The position numbers were made by a program, and so were the translations under genes. Under the pieces are notes generated by a model. It had not been told where the DNA came from, searched no databases, and saw nothing but the letters and a program-made list of their open reading frames with translations. 64,000 nucleotides of DNA from Fistularia commersonii. Taxonomy: Eukaryota; Chordata; Actinopteri; Syngnathiformes; Fistulariidae. The stretch lies in assembly GCA_037954325.1 (NCBI GenBank), contig JBBMNZ010000006.1, positions 5,809,904-5,873,903 of the forward strand, in the 5' to 3' direction. Positions 11,861 to 24,143 of the stretch are shown piece after piece (the first letter of the stretch is position 1; every line of letters begins with the position of its first letter).

Positions 11861-14800
11861 GCTATGGTTTCTTCATGCCTGCTGTCTTTGTGGGGGAGAA
11901 GGCTAGATGCAAAAACTCTGTAGTTATTCCTGTCCACATCATTATAAGTGGTGGAAATCAGCAGTGACATTGCCACAGAACTAAAGGTTGCAACAGATCA
12001 TAAAATGATGGTTAGGATTGTAGAAAGAGGAACTATCAAACTGATTATTTTTAGTAAGTCAGTCCTTAATGGATAAAAAAAAACAAGTATCGATGACACT
12101 GTTGCCTACTTATCAAAAGTAAACAGGATGGTTTAAATTCTCACCAAGGACCAAAAGCTTGGATCACAGAGAACTTGTGGTCTCTGCAAACTAAGCATGC
12201 AGCTAGAGCTGAGGATGTAAAGAGTATGAGTTTGCTGAACATATTTTCTGAATAAAAGTTATTTTCCAAGTTATAGACTCTGGGCTTTGGAAGGAATGCT
12301 GGGAATACAAAGGCTTTATTTTCATGCATTCTTTTTCCTTGCTATGAAGGAGGTAGTCATGCAATACAAACTCCAGGCTGGTCTGTAGATTTCAACAATA
12401 ATTCACAGGGTCTCTCAGCACAGAGGTGAGGAGACACAAGCCTTCTGACTCAGTTGTGAGCGCACATGCTTAGTTTGGCCTTGCTACAGCAGAACATCAT
12501 GGTAACCAGGCTACTACTCGTCCCAGAGGAGGCCGCTGTCACTGCAGTCGATGCACTGGGACTGATGCGACTGAGCTGAGGGTGCATTTCCAAAACAACA
12601 TGCATGATCTTGCAGCAATAGGCAACCCCTTGAACTGAGGGGAGGCAATGGAAAGGTCCACTGCTGGTCATAATTACAGATTCTATCCTCTAGTTGCATG
12701 GTTTGTGAAATAGAAGGGTAATGATATTAGAGCAGTGGTTCTTAACCTGGGTTCGATCGAACCCCAGGGGTTCGGTGGGTCAGTCTCAGGGGTTCGGCGG
12801 AGGTTAAGACACACATTGGTGATGACATCACTGGCTGCAGGTGATCACGCTACATAGCTTGGCCTATCCGTGTTGCAGGGATTTGGGCGCGATCAGTTGT
12901 AGTAACTTGTGACTGTCGTGATGGTACTTCATGTGATTTCTTTCTTAATATTTTAATCCCTTCATACTAATTATGTCGGGCAAAAAAAGAAAGTGGTTGG
13001 AAGAATACGTACAATACGGATTCACATGTATGACGGAAGGTGATTGGAATCGATGTCCTAACTGCATGATTTGGAATGACAAGATGAGCAATTCTAGTCC
13101 AGCACCGGCAAAACTAAGGGAAGGCTTCCTTCAGCTGCATGGAGATGGGAACTACAAGGACATAGCGCTTGCTGAATTCAAGGTGAAGGGAGCCAGATTC
13201 GATGAAAAGGCTACTCTGCCTGTTCTTTGTACCCATCAATGAAACGATCCTCGATCCAATAAAGAAGGGTTCGGTGAATGCGCATGTAAAACAGGTGGGG
13301 TTCAGTACCTCCAACAAGGTTAAGAACCACTGTATTAGAGGGCCCCTGCCCCGGTCTGTCTTTGCACTGACACTCGGGCAACGCCTAGGCTGTCACTTTC
13401 CGTCAGTTATCAGGTTACAGACAGAATTAACACCTCGGAGTGACAGCTGACATAACCTGCCGCCAGCATGTCTGACATTCTTATGGGGGAGAGCCGCAGC
13501 AGGGTGGCTGTGTAGTGGTACAGGGTTCCAGCCATCTCTGGGATATCCCCACTCTACCTTAAATTTGCCTGTGAATGAGTGGAGGTAGACAGGATTTGAT
13601 AGAAGTGAGTAAAACAAAAAAGATATTAGACATACTGTTTCTTTAGATCGGCTGTATAAATCATCAATGATGTTTGGGTGAAGCGCACCACCCCATCTCA
13701 CCTGTAGACCCCACTGTGATGTCAAAAATGAAAACAGAGGACATCATAACCTGAATGAGCTGAAAGTCTGACACAACATTGTTTGCTGTTCAGAATCTGA
13801 GAAAATACTTCACATTAGAATAAATGTTGTTTAGGTGTCTGTGCACTTGCGCGGACACAAGTATACACGTTCAAGAAAGTGGTTCAACCGGAGCCAGTTG
13901 TGAAGTCAACAGAAACGTAAGAGTGACTGATAAGGCAGCTTGAGGTCATGTCTAAAGTGAAATAGTGATCAGATCAGGATGCTGGTCCCACACATCAGAT
14001 GGCATCCCTTGGCAAAGGAGAAAGAGAAATTTGATGAAGCGAGAATTCATACCAAATACAATCCCAATAGTTTTCTTTGCAGATGCAGAAAGCAATACTG
14101 TAAATAGCATTTTTTCTTAAATTTTTAAAACATCCAAATATTTCAGCAAGTTCTATTTAGTTATTTGTTAGCTTTTCTTATGGTAATGCCCTCGTACTAT
14201 GAAAAAAAATTTCTAAGAGGTTTCTGATCATTACTCCTTTGTATTCTGAGGGCAACAGTTTGAATGGCTTGTGCAGCTTCACAATGGCCACTGCTGTATT
14301 TTTAAAATCAACCGCAGCACTTAATTCAAATGTTGTGATTGTGATTATGTGATTTATCAGCGCTCCAGTTGACTTAGTATTCAGAAGCAAAAAAAGACTG
14401 AAGTTTAAAAGCTGATGATTCCCAATATATGTTTTTGGTTGTGGTGGTGCACATGAGGGGCCTCAACATTCAACCTTTTCCTTGTATCATACAGCCCTCG
14501 TAGTCACCCTATGGAATCAAATCTGGAGAGCAGTGCTAGCTGTCTCTCAAGCTATTACATAGACTTCTGGTTAGCAAGTCTTCATTTTCCACCATTTTTG
14601 TTTGAGAACTATGTTCATAAGGGGAACACAAAGGCCTCACACATGTACCCTCTTTTGTTACCAGCCATTGTTCTCTTCAAACTGCCTGCAGGTGACCTTT
14701 AGACTTGAAAGCAGGCTGCCGAGCTGGTTCTGTGCCATACAGGAAGTAGGTGTCACTTCTTACCAGGAGGTGCCACTCTGTCCTGCCAGGTGGGCTTGAA

Positions 14801-17800
14801 GTTGCTCAGGGTGAGCATCATGGCTTGGATGGTGCCGATGAATATCCCAGCCAGGCAGCCGTAGAAAATGACATAAAATAACGTGATCTTGACTGCAAAG
14901 AAGAATAAAAAGAGGGAGAGAACAGGTCATCACTGAGAAATATAATCCAGGGAAAAGTGGGTCATGATGCTGCAATACAGCTGGAATTAAGTATTTTATA
15001 CATATGTTACATACTGTATTAGAGTCTCAAATGCAGCTAAGATTTCAGTTATTTAAGAATCATTGACAGCACAAATATATCGCGCAATATCAACTGTGCC
15101 AGGTCAGGAGGTCAATCTCTGCAGCACGAATAACTGGGCTTTCAACACCGGCTTTACTACAGGTAAACACAGCAGATAACACACAGGGTTACATGACACT
15201 CCGTGCTGAAATATTCACTCCCTTCCCAGAATTCAAGACGTGCAACAGCAGCAGTGTTACATAAGGCCACTGTATATGGCAGCATGTGTGACACTGCGTA
15301 GACATTATGATTCAGTAATAATGGTGTGATGTGATGAAGACCTTACTGGACCCCAAAATAACTTCAGACTTTTTGAGTTGTGACTGCTTCATGCTAGATG
15401 TCACAGGTTAGATGGAACACACTGTTCCTGGTCCCATACCTGGCAGGCAAGAAATTTAGCTGGAGGGGAAATAAATGCAGAGAGGAAGCCAGTGGCCAGC
15501 GTTGGGAAGGACTGGAATACAATATCACCTTCAGTGACACAAACAGGCAGTCTGACAGCCAGAAACATTATCTACTCTGAGGATGGTGCAGAGATGCCAG
15601 ATTCTTCATACCAGGGCTTATACACTTATGAATTTACTTTCAACTGTTAGTTGGACCTCTCACAAAGACTTAGGCATTAATATGACACGACCTCCTGTTC
15701 TGCAACAATCAAAATGTCTGTGTTATCAAGCAAGTGATTGATTATCTTCGATTACCAATAACCAGGCTTAACCACTCATTATCCTTATCGGCTAATCTAC
15801 TTTTCTAAAGGTGAGTTGCACTGACCCCTAAGACATGTATACCATGTTATTAAATACTTAAAAACACCAGGCTTTTATATTTATAAAGTCAATTCATTGT
15901 TATAAATCCATTCAGACATTAAAGTAGTGCCTTGAGTGCATCTATTGTCAAAGTTTTGTTGACAATAATACTCGTATGGCAGTTTATCTCCTGGGTCGCC
16001 ACCCGTGGATCCTGCACCACCTTGGGATTATTTTAGTCATTTACATATTTATTCCCTGTTATTACAATTTCAAGTCCCTTCATGCACCTGTATCACAGCT
16101 TTATATCTCACAATTTATAGTCACTTCAATATTTTCATTTCAGAGGGCAAACAGTAGCCTCTTCACTAGAAGCAGAGATCCTGACTGCTGTAGCAGCCTT
16201 TGTGATTTCATTTAAAAAAAAAAGACTGAAAAAAACGGCTTCTAAGAAAAACATGTAAAATGGAAATTCTGATTTAGACTTTGGTCTTTACTGTGCAACT
16301 AAAAGTCAAACTATGGTGCTTGCGCTCCCACCAAGTGAACTCACACGTCCACATTGTGAACGTTTTACACCACCACCCTCCAACCCCCACCTCCAGACAA
16401 ACACATTCCAGTCTTCTCTCCAACATTGAGAAGCTTCTCATGCAGTGGCTTTGGCTCTCTAGATGTCTGACAGACACTTGCACACTGGAGACCTTGGCCC
16501 GACTATGGATGTCAGTAACTACAAAGCCAGCATTCAACCATCAAAAACAATACAACAGTAGCAGCCATTGTCTTTCCTGAGTTACAGGAATTCCAGTGTC
16601 CCTTGCGCATATAAGATAGTAATTACCCCGGGCACCATAGGGATCACACTGTAATCAATTCGAGCAGGAGGGCTTTGGAAGGTCTACAGGTGAAATTCCG
16701 TTGAAAACCCATGACCCCATACCACCCCCATTTGTGGCTTCCCTCGGAACTGGAAAATGGTCATCATTAGGGCTACTGAATTATAGCGTGGCAGTAGTTG
16801 GAGCAAATGTTGCAGCTAATTGACAGGATGTTTTAAAGCTAACCATCTCTCATCACCATTTCAGTACAAAATGAAAAACCACTGCCAATGGCAGCTGAAA
16901 CTCTCCAATTTTCATAATCATGAATTGCTATAACCAGGAAAGGGCATAGAATAGGTTTTGACCTTGCGCTCTCATTTTACACTGTTGTGGCTGCAAATCA
17001 ATGTCAAAAGGTCACAGGAGTCTCCGCCAAGGATAGCTGACAAATCAGTTGGGCTGATTTAAGGTGAAAGCAGTCACAGCATGATGGTCTATGGACCGTC
17101 TCCTAAGATGTCATTGGGCTGATTCTGACAGATTCATCTATGGAGAACTACAATGCCCAACCAAAATTTCCACTTCATCTGCTATGCTGCCACCTTGTCC
17201 TTGCATGCAGTAGTATACAGTCTATCTCAAAAGTTCAAGTCGTGGAGTCACAACTAAAAAAAATCTCTTGTGAGGACTATGTTGTGAGGACTATGTAAGA
17301 ATTTCTTTGGAAAACAGGCGTTCATTTACCAGGCTATAGAGGCCTAGGGGTCTCCTCCTCACTGCATGGTGAAGCGGAGGATGGAGCAGACATGGGCAGA
17401 GGGCAGTAAGAAGAGCATTTCAAAATAAAGTCAAGAAGGGAGGCAGGGGGCAAAAAGTCAAAGGTATTATAGAGGACCAGATATCAGCTCATCCCCAGCT
17501 CCAAGAACAGCACTGCGTCTGGTACTCTTTAAAGATGCATCAGCATTTTTCTCCATGACCTCACGAGGACAAACATGAGCTGAACCTCACCAACCTGCCC
17601 GGGCCGGACCGAACCGGAACGAACCGGGAGGACACAGACACACTGGCGAAGGAACCCAGGTGTATCTGCCTGTCTGCCCACCAGGTGTGGGAGCCTCGGC
17701 AAGCAGTGACATTGAGAAGGTCCAAGGACATGCGCAGAGACGCTTTTAGGAGAAACCAGCGGAAAAAAGGGGGAGGGCGAACAACTTCATCGTTATAATC

Positions 17801-18270
17801 GTTTGTTCGTTCGTTCGTTTACAGCGACAGCGACTGATCACTGAGAGTCGGAGCGGACTCGATGCCCCCCCCCCCACAGTCACCTTGACTCACCTTGGAC
17901 TATGATGCATTTTTAACCCTTTGCGGGACACCGCCGACCGGCACTGCTCAACTTATCCCCGACAACACACCCCGGGGCCAATCATGGCTATCCCCCCCCG
18001 CCGCCGCAGCGCCTCTGCCGCCTGAATGCACAAGCAGGCGGCGGAGGAACAGAAGGTTGGAGAAAACGGGCCGCCCCTGAACGCAGCAAAGTCAAATCAA
18101 ACAGGTGGCAGGAGCACGAGGCGCCCGCAGCGCGGTCCGCCGCGGGGACGCGCCTTTGGCGTTTGTCAGCTATACTCACACCAGCTGCCCCCGGTCCGAC
18201 CGAGCACTTCTCCGGTCTCGGAATTCCACAGGAATTTCTTCCATCCGCCGTCGTCTTTGCTGGCAGGCAT
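7784..18270 (-). CDS. atp1b1: Na+/K+-transporting ATPase subunit beta-1 (6 exons, 301 aa)
   Basis: Beta subunit of the plasma-membrane sodium pump, needed for folding and membrane delivery of the alpha subunit. Coding exons, 5' to 3' on the minus strand, are 18270-18180, 14892-14764, 11004-10849, 8926-8742, 8223-8140 and 8044-7784. All junctions are GT/AG with consistent phases, giving 302 codons including stop (human 303 aa). The cytoplasmic start MPASKDDGGWKKFLWNSETG is followed by one membrane helix at about residues 33-56 (FYVIFYGCLAGIFIG). The six extracellular cysteines of the family's three disulfides are at about 124, 147, 157, 173, 212 and 273. The C-terminal block has YYPYYGKLL and ends FDIKLQVSSL. 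Sequons remain at N192 (NET) and N262 (NLT), but the site usually written NCS is PCS here. The start has a purine at -3 and sits in a CpG-rich promoter. Introns 2 and 3 carry DNA transposons. A beta-1 paralogue label (a or b) cannot be decided. Confidence 0.97.
9260..10614 (+). mobile_element. Decayed Tc1/mariner-type transposon in atp1b1 intron 3
   Basis: TA target duplications lie at 9258-9259 and 10615-10616. Terminal inverted repeats of about 26 bp (left GTGTGCACAATTATTAGGCA, right in inverse TGCCTAATTATAGTGCACGC) bound a 1355-bp element in the opposite orientation to atp1b1. A 125-codon frame at 9505-9882 encodes the N-terminal helix-turn-helix region (start MANIAKGLSEGC; RKKRVEKKRRKLTAKDLRR). 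The frame ends abruptly near 9882 and resumes with sequence that normally lies well downstream, so the first catalytic Asp region is deleted. Later segments (SHASTPL, SPDLSPTG) are frameshifted and the final catalytic Glu context is lost. The copy is therefore non-functional. Confidence 0.9.
10636..10695. repeat. (GT)n microsatellite
   Basis: It starts about 20 bp beyond the right TA duplication of the Tc1-like element, within atp1b1 intron 3. Confidence 0.95.
11508..11660 (+). repeat. Possible non-LTR retroelement 3' tail
   Basis: The segment starts CAAGAAGCTTTATTGTCACT and continues into GTGACAATGTTTCTCTGGGA and a CA-rich stretch. This resembles 3' tails of common fish LINE/SINE families. 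No boundary or target duplication was identified. Confidence 0.35.
11791..11859. repeat. (GT)n microsatellite
   Basis: Nearly perfect array with an initial GCGTGTG/GCACG interruption, in atp1b1 intron 2. Confidence 0.95.
12733..13332 (+). mobile_element. Non-autonomous hAT element with BED-finger transposase remnant
   Basis: A perfect 8-bp target duplication TATTAGAG flanks the element (12725-12732 and 13333-13340). The termini are inverted: CAGTGGTTCTTAACC at the left, GGTTAAGAACCACTG at the right. The 600-bp interior keeps only the start of a transposase. A frame from 12973 begins MSGKKRKWLEEY and carries a C-P-N-C...H BED-type zinc-finger pattern, then LREGFLQLHGDG and AEFKVKGARFDEKATLP, which is the N-terminus seen in ZBED/FAM200-like hAT proteins. 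The catalytic and dimerisation parts are gone. It lies in atp1b1 intron 2. Confidence 0.92.
14893..18179 (-). other. atp1b1: atp1b1 intron 1
   Basis: A 3.3-kb first intron. I see no inserted transposon with clear ends and no embedded gene. The promoter-proximal end (about 17580-18179) is GC-rich with C runs at about 17866-17874 and 17992-17998 and a GTTC tetranucleotide run near 17803-17819. This is compatible with a CpG island extending into the intron. Confidence 0.6.
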
Positions 18271-18560
18271 GTCGGCGCGGGCACTCGATCAGGTTTCCTC
18301 GGAAAAGGCGGCTCCTCGTGTCGGCGCTTCGGCGAACTTCCCCCGGTCGTAGACGCAGCAGTTCCAGCCCAGACCGCTCGGAGGCTCCCGGATTTAAGGG
18401 GTGCCTCCGAGACTCCGCCCGGAACTCCCACAAGCTACCTAGTGGAGGGGCGGAGCGCAGCCTGCCAATCACAGCGCTGCAGCGCCGTGCGTCGCTCCGG
18501 CGTCACAGGTACTGACGCTACTTATTGACACACAGAACTCCATATATACCCTGGGGGAGC
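18271..18560 (-). promoter_or_regulatory. atp1b1: atp1b1 5'UTR and promoter region
   Basis: A GC- and CpG-rich block immediately upstream of the atp1b1 start codon. It holds a GC-box-like GAGGGGCGGAG on the plus strand at about 18446-18455 and a TATA-like TATATA on the minus strand at 18543-18548. If that TATA is used, transcription would start near 18515 and give a 5'UTR of roughly 245 nt. Start site and factor use are inferred. Confidence 0.6.
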
Positions 18561-19624
18561 TCTGCAGATAGCTGCATGTCTCCCTGGCTGTCTTTCTGTC
18601 TATCTAAACATCTTTCTGTCTGTCTACCAACCTAACTACCTGTCTCCCTATCTGTTAATTGATCAACAATAACCATACTAAATTAAAAAAAGATGTGGTC
18701 ATCGTCTTAATGTGTTCAACAGAATAAAGATGTGGGGAGAAGAGACAACTTCCAAGAATCAAACAGTAAAAATAACGTAATAGAATTAAAACTAGACAGA
18801 AAAAAACTTCACTTGGAGAGAATCTGTAATCAACTAAAAACCAACACTGTCATGCATATATATGGTATATATATATTTGTAAAAACATACAAATGTTATA
18901 TTAGTTAACGAACAGTCAGTCAGTCAGTTATTCATAGCAATAGACTCCATGAAGTGTAGGAAAAGGCTCATCAGTCAAATGCAGTGGAACAAAGGCTGAA
19001 AGATGGCGGACAATGTAAATGTTTTACAAAATTTAAAATATGATATGAATGTAGGAGTTCATTAAATTGTCACTTCTTCCAAGACAATGATATCATTTTT
19101 TCCACAGGTCCTCTAGGGTGACACTTTAGTTCCTCAGTCCTCCAGTCACTATGAAGTGTTTATAACACACTGGCTTTTGAAAAGGCCCCAGTGGATCGGC
19201 CCCACGGTTTGTAGTTGGAATCCAATTTTTCTGTGATGGCAGCAAACCAGCATAAACGGTTGTTTCAGTAAAGAGAGGGCACAAAAGTTTGTAAAGTTTT
19301 CTCTGCAGGTGCAACAGTACAAATGAAATGTTTCACTTAAAATTCTGTTTTAATGCAAACATTAAAAAAAATGTCATAAAATGGAGTAGCAACTGATAGA
19401 ATAGTTCTATAGCATTGTAAAGTTAAGCTTGATTCAGATACAGACTATAACTATAACTCGAGTGATGATTTGATTAGTTGCTATAACTCGATTACTTCCT
19501 GTTTGAACACAAGTGTGCAAAATCACTTCATTACAGTCAAACAGTCATGTGATTAAAGTAATGTGTTGTGGTGCAATGTTTTTTTTTACACACATACACA
19601 CACACGCACGCACGCACACACGCA

Positions 19625-19675
<51 letters not shown>

Positions 19676-21132
19676 ATGCTGCTCATCTTCAGCAAGGGGG
19701 CTTCAACAAAGATCTCCACAAGTGACTCAAACACCATCAATGATGAGGGTTTGCTTAAATGAAATGAAATGAAATTAAATTAAATTATTAAATCATACAA
19801 TGTTAAACATTTTTTCTTTCTGTTTAAGCAAATTACATTTTTCTGGACACAGAATTATAGATATCTGTTTTTATAACTCCAGTTCAGCAAGTTGATTGTG
19901 ATTTTCATTTCTTACACGTGCATGAAGGAGATTTGGCTGTTGCCACATGTGGTGACTTCCGTGTTTACATGAACGTCACAGCTCCATTAGCAGCTTCAGC
20001 CACCAGTGGATTCTGCAGAGCCAACATAAACCAATGCAAACTGCACCTCTGACAGGCGATGGTGAGCTGTTGCCCCCAGAGCCACGTCACTTCCATATTT
20101 GTGGTGTATTAGAGAGCACATGCCCGAGCCAAGAGCGATAACCCCCCTTAAAATAAACTGTAGCCACGCCCACAAAAGCAACTTACACATTCACATTAAA
20201 AGCTACGGCTGCATAAACGTGCTATATTTTTAGCAGTCCAAATAGACAGACTTATAATAACAACCCAAATGCAACTAAGAAAGTGTCAGCTAAATGTCAC
20301 TTGTTTGAAATGTCATGGGTCACACAGTTTGTTCTGATCCAGCTCAGACGACTGATCGCTGCCTAGGAGCTTCTGCCGCTTTTCATGGCCACAGACATGT
20401 TCAGTGGCCCTGAAGGTAACAAAGACCATTGCTTACATGATTTGCAATTTCTGCCGTTTTTATCAGCTTTCAAACATTTTATAAACCCATGGCCATGAGG
20501 AATGTTGCTTGTTGAGAGTAACATGAGGTATTTCTTTTTAACTCATACCTTCTGTGATGTGTTCGGTCATTACCTTTTCTAAGATTATTCTGGTCCTTCC
20601 AGAGCATCTATTGGATTTCACCCTTCACCTTTCTCAGTCAGTTACCAGTCATCCATTTTTTACGCCTACACCCCCCCACCTCTTACCCCCCTCTCTCAGC
20701 AGCAGCCTTGGGGACACAATTAGTCCAGTGATCCATCAGCCTCCCATCATGAGTGAGGAGACGTGGTTCCTTGACTCCACCCTGAGAGACTCTGGGTCAT
20801 TCATTCATCTTTGCAAAGGGGTTAGGGGTTTAACAGTTAGATGCCAGAGAGTAAGAGCCACCAGACGACCCCTTTGGACTTCATCACACATTTTTCAGGG
20901 AAGAACGGGACAAAAGCGGCTTCACAAACCAGAAATCCAGGTTTCTTTCTTCTTTTCGTGCTCTAGGGAGTTCTAGCAGTCTACTGAGTGGAGAAGCAAG
21001 TAATTGTTGATGTAACCATCTATAGGGATTTCAGGGTCGCTGCCTATAATTATGATAGAGGATTACCCAAGATTAACAAACAGCAGTCTTTCACTCAGTC
21101 CTGAGTCCTTGTGCTGTAGTCTTTGGCTTTTA
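18561..21132. other. Gene-free stretch upstream of atp1b1
   Basis: I recognise no gene. It contains a CTGT/CTAT-rich tetranucleotide tract (about 18590-18655), a TA-rich run near 18855-18880 and the CA array listed separately. Confidence 0.5.
19588..19673. repeat. (CA)n microsatellite with CG interruptions
   Basis: CA array with CGCACG interruptions in its first half. Confidence 0.95.
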
Positions 21133-21140
21133 GCTTAGAT

Positions 21141-21498
21141 CAGGGGTGTGCAATTATTTTGGCCGGTGGGCCACATTTCTTATTTAATTTTTACTAGGCT
21201 AGGTATCTAGGTACTAGGTATCATGTTAATTGAACCAAATGATAATTGTGATTTAAATATTTACAGTTTTTGGCATTTTATTTCAACTTTAAAATCATGA
21301 ATGATCATATAAATGTATCAACATTATTTTGTATGGAGTCATCCATACAGAATTAAAGAAAAGAAAGAAAAAGGAGTTTCTAAATTCAATACTGATTGAA
21401 AGTACTTGTTAAGATATTAAAAGAAAATGGTTTGGCGGCCTGGATAAAAAGCAAAAGGGGCCGGATGTGGCCCACGGGCCATAAAATGCCCAGGTCTG
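21141..21498 (+). mobile_element. hAT non-autonomous element, family 1 copy A (358 bp)
   Basis: A perfect 8-bp duplication GCTTAGAT flanks it (21133-21140, 21499-21506). It begins CAGGGGTGTGCAATTATTTT and ends in CCATAAAATGCCCAGGTCTG. Subterminal GGCCGG/GGCCCAC motifs are shared with copies at 54775 and 58358. It has no coding capacity. Ends and 8-bp duplication are diagnostic of the hAT superfamily. Confidence 0.93.
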
Positions 21499-21838
21499 GC
21501 TTAGATATTCGATGATCACTCTCTTCCATATTCTAGTAATGTCTTTCTAGTTTCAGATTAGTTCCTTGTGGTGTTTGGGGGCGGGGTGCCCCCTATTGTT
21601 TTGGTGATTTGTCTGATTCAAGTCTTTCGAGTGTTTCAGGTGTTTCCAGTGTTGTGTTGCAGATTTATTGCTGATATTCTAATGGCATCAGTCATCTTTA
21701 ATGAAATTGTCAGATTTCTCAGCCCTCTTTTGGACGTTTATTGCTTCTTCAAACTTTTTGTTTTGTAACTTTTGTTAGACTTCCGTTTTGCTGATATTAA
21801 CAGTTTAAGCAAGAATAGCTTACACACGCGCTAACACA

Positions 21839-21839
21839 T

Positions 21840-21900
<61 letters not shown>

Positions 21901-21914
21901 TACGCACACACACA
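21839..21914. repeat. (CA)n microsatellite
   Basis: CA array interrupted by TATA and TACG; it gives rise to spurious His-Thr frames. Confidence 0.95.
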
Positions 21915-22178
21915 GCACTGGGATGATCAGCTCTTATTACACAGCCATGCCCAGTATAGTTTAACCCCGAATATATATCCAGCCTTCTATAACCCTTCTA
22001 TGAAGCTGCCTCCAAGAACGTTTCTCACACTCGTGCCAGAAATTCAAATGATGACCCAGTTTACCCTGAAAACTCTGGACACTTTCAAAGCAGATTCATG
22101 TGACTGTGTTTCCTTGCACATATTTTTACGTTTGATTTGTAAGAAATGGACAGAATGTCACCAACATTGCGCCTTGTC

Positions 22179-22232
22179 CACACACAAACACACACACGAA
22201 CACATACACACACACACACATACACACACACA

Positions 22233-22275
<43 letters not shown>

Positions 22276-22281
22276 ACGCAC
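22179..22281. repeat. (CA)n microsatellite followed by GT-rich flank
   Basis: CA array with TA interruptions and CGCACACGCACACG at its end. It is followed within about 25 bp by a GT-rich stretch (22303-22350), so the two could pair as a hairpin. Confidence 0.93.
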
Positions 22282-22350
22282 TAGATTCTTTAGCTGGTCG
22301 GGCTGTGTGTGCTGTGTGAACTCGTGCATGTATGTGTGTGTCTGAGTGTG

Positions 22351-23891
22351 ATTGCGTCTGTTTTGTTTGATGTAAACATGTGCGTATAGACAGTGTGGGA
22401 CAGTGCGGGTCATGGGGGCTTCAACCTTTGAAATATCACCCCAAGGTCACAATGGCGAATGTTGTTCAGCTCTGTGTGTGACTCCATCATGGAGGAAAGA
22501 CAATCCAGGCCCATGTTTCCATGTGTCACATGTGGGCGGATAACATTTTCATGATGGGATGCACACAAGATTCCCAAACAGGCTTGTCTTAGATGGTAGA
22601 TATGAGACTCCACAGCGCTGTAAGCTTGTTACCACAAGATGCAAACAAGATCCAACACACTCAATACACATCTAATTACAGATTTTATTCACACACTCTT
22701 TCTCGGCTTGGAATTCCTGTGGCTGCAATAATTGCATGGTGAAAATGTCTCCGCAAACAAGAATGAAATGCAATGATATTTCGGATTCGTCGGGAATAAA
22801 AAGAAGACACTTTCACTGTTGGTATCCAGTAAAAAAACTCTTTGATTAAGGTAAAAGAAACGAAACCCCCCAAAAGGGCCATAGATATATCAGTTAGTTA
22901 AGAGAAACTTGTTTTAAGGCATTGAATTGCTTTGCTTTGCATTTATCACTGAGATGAACTTATCCCTGTGAGGTTCCTTCTAGGGGATCCATCCAGAGTT
23001 GGACAGGAGACATTTCCACTCGAGTGTTTAAATTTTCAACTTTTGCTTTAATATAACAAGATGAAAGTTTCTTTATCCTTTTAAGAGGATTGGCTCCAAG
23101 AGGGAAATTATATAAATCTTCAGACTAAGTTAATTTTTCACTGAGACACCCTTTCAGAGACGGAGGTATGTTTGAGAATCGTCAGTCAACAAAAAGAGAA
23201 AAACCGCCTTTTCTCGTTCCCATCAGGACTGGAACCTCCTGCTTGAGGGCATCTGCTTCACCTGCAGCTGCGTCACCTGCAGCTGCTTCACCTCCCTTTT
23301 TGGCTGCTTACATTTTTTATGTGTTTGTCTGGCAGTTTTTTTATCAGACTGTCTGTTGAGATGTTTGTTCTGTTTGAATTTCACCTTGCAGGATGGGCCT
23401 GCCAAATCCTGAAAGCAATGTAATCTTTGTAAGTCTGGTGTTGTAAGAAGATAAATATAGTGCTACTTGAAGACCACTGCACTCTGCTAACACAGAAAGC
23501 TCCAAGCACAACATTATCTGTGTCAGTGCGACCATTCCGGTGAGAATCTGCAGGAAATCGCCAAACACTAAAAGAGATTACATGAAGATGGAGAGACATA
23601 ATGGGCATCACAGTTCTGTGAAATGTTGGTGGTCTGAATATGACTGCCAGTGGATTCTAATCCAGGCTGACATCCCACGTGGATTTCCCACTGCTCTTCT
23701 GCTCCCAACGTGCCAAGACAAGCAGGGACAACGACCAACTTTGTGGTGTTGCAGGCGCATCTCACGCTTTCCTGCTTACAGGACAGAATAAGAGCAGATA
23801 AAACCTTTCATGACAGCTACTCAGAGGCCAAATCACACATCTACAAGCACACATCTACAGCCTGCAGTCTGTGTACACAACAAACACTTGT
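22351..23891. other. Gene-free stretch with a short TCACCTGCAGCTGC repeat
   Basis: Nothing gene-like was found. At 23255-23294 a 15-bp unit containing TCACCTGCAGCTGC is repeated nearly three times and contains overlapping CAGCTG E-boxes. Confidence 0.45.
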
Positions 23892-23893
23892 AT

Positions 23894-23954
<61 letters not shown>
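23892..23954. repeat. (GT)n microsatellite
   Basis: Near-perfect GT array. Confidence 0.95.
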
Positions 23955-23955
<1 letters not shown>

Positions 23956-24055
23956 AGCGCACGGTGAAAGTAGGTCTCCCTCTTTGAATACAGCATTTAA
24001 CTTAATGCAGGTTTCTGTATGTCCCTAACAAAGTCTTCATCTTAACCAGTGGTTT

Positions 24056-24143
24056 GTCCTGTTTGTGGGAGACCTGGTGGTTTCACTATTCCTTCAGGTA
24101 GTCCTGTTTGTAGGTGTGACCTGGTGTTTCCACTGTTCCTTGA
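24056..24143. repeat. Diverged tandem duplication of ~45 bp
   Basis: GTCCTGTTTGTGGGAGACCT... at 24056 and GTCCTGTTTGTAGGTGTGAC... at about 24103 share start, GACCTGGTG and TTCCTT blocks in the same order. Confidence 0.6.

Noticed and set aside
17895..18528. Several long frames on both strands in the GC-rich block around atp1b1 exon 1
   Set aside because: High GC content makes stops rare. The true coding sequence here is the 91-bp first exon on the minus strand.
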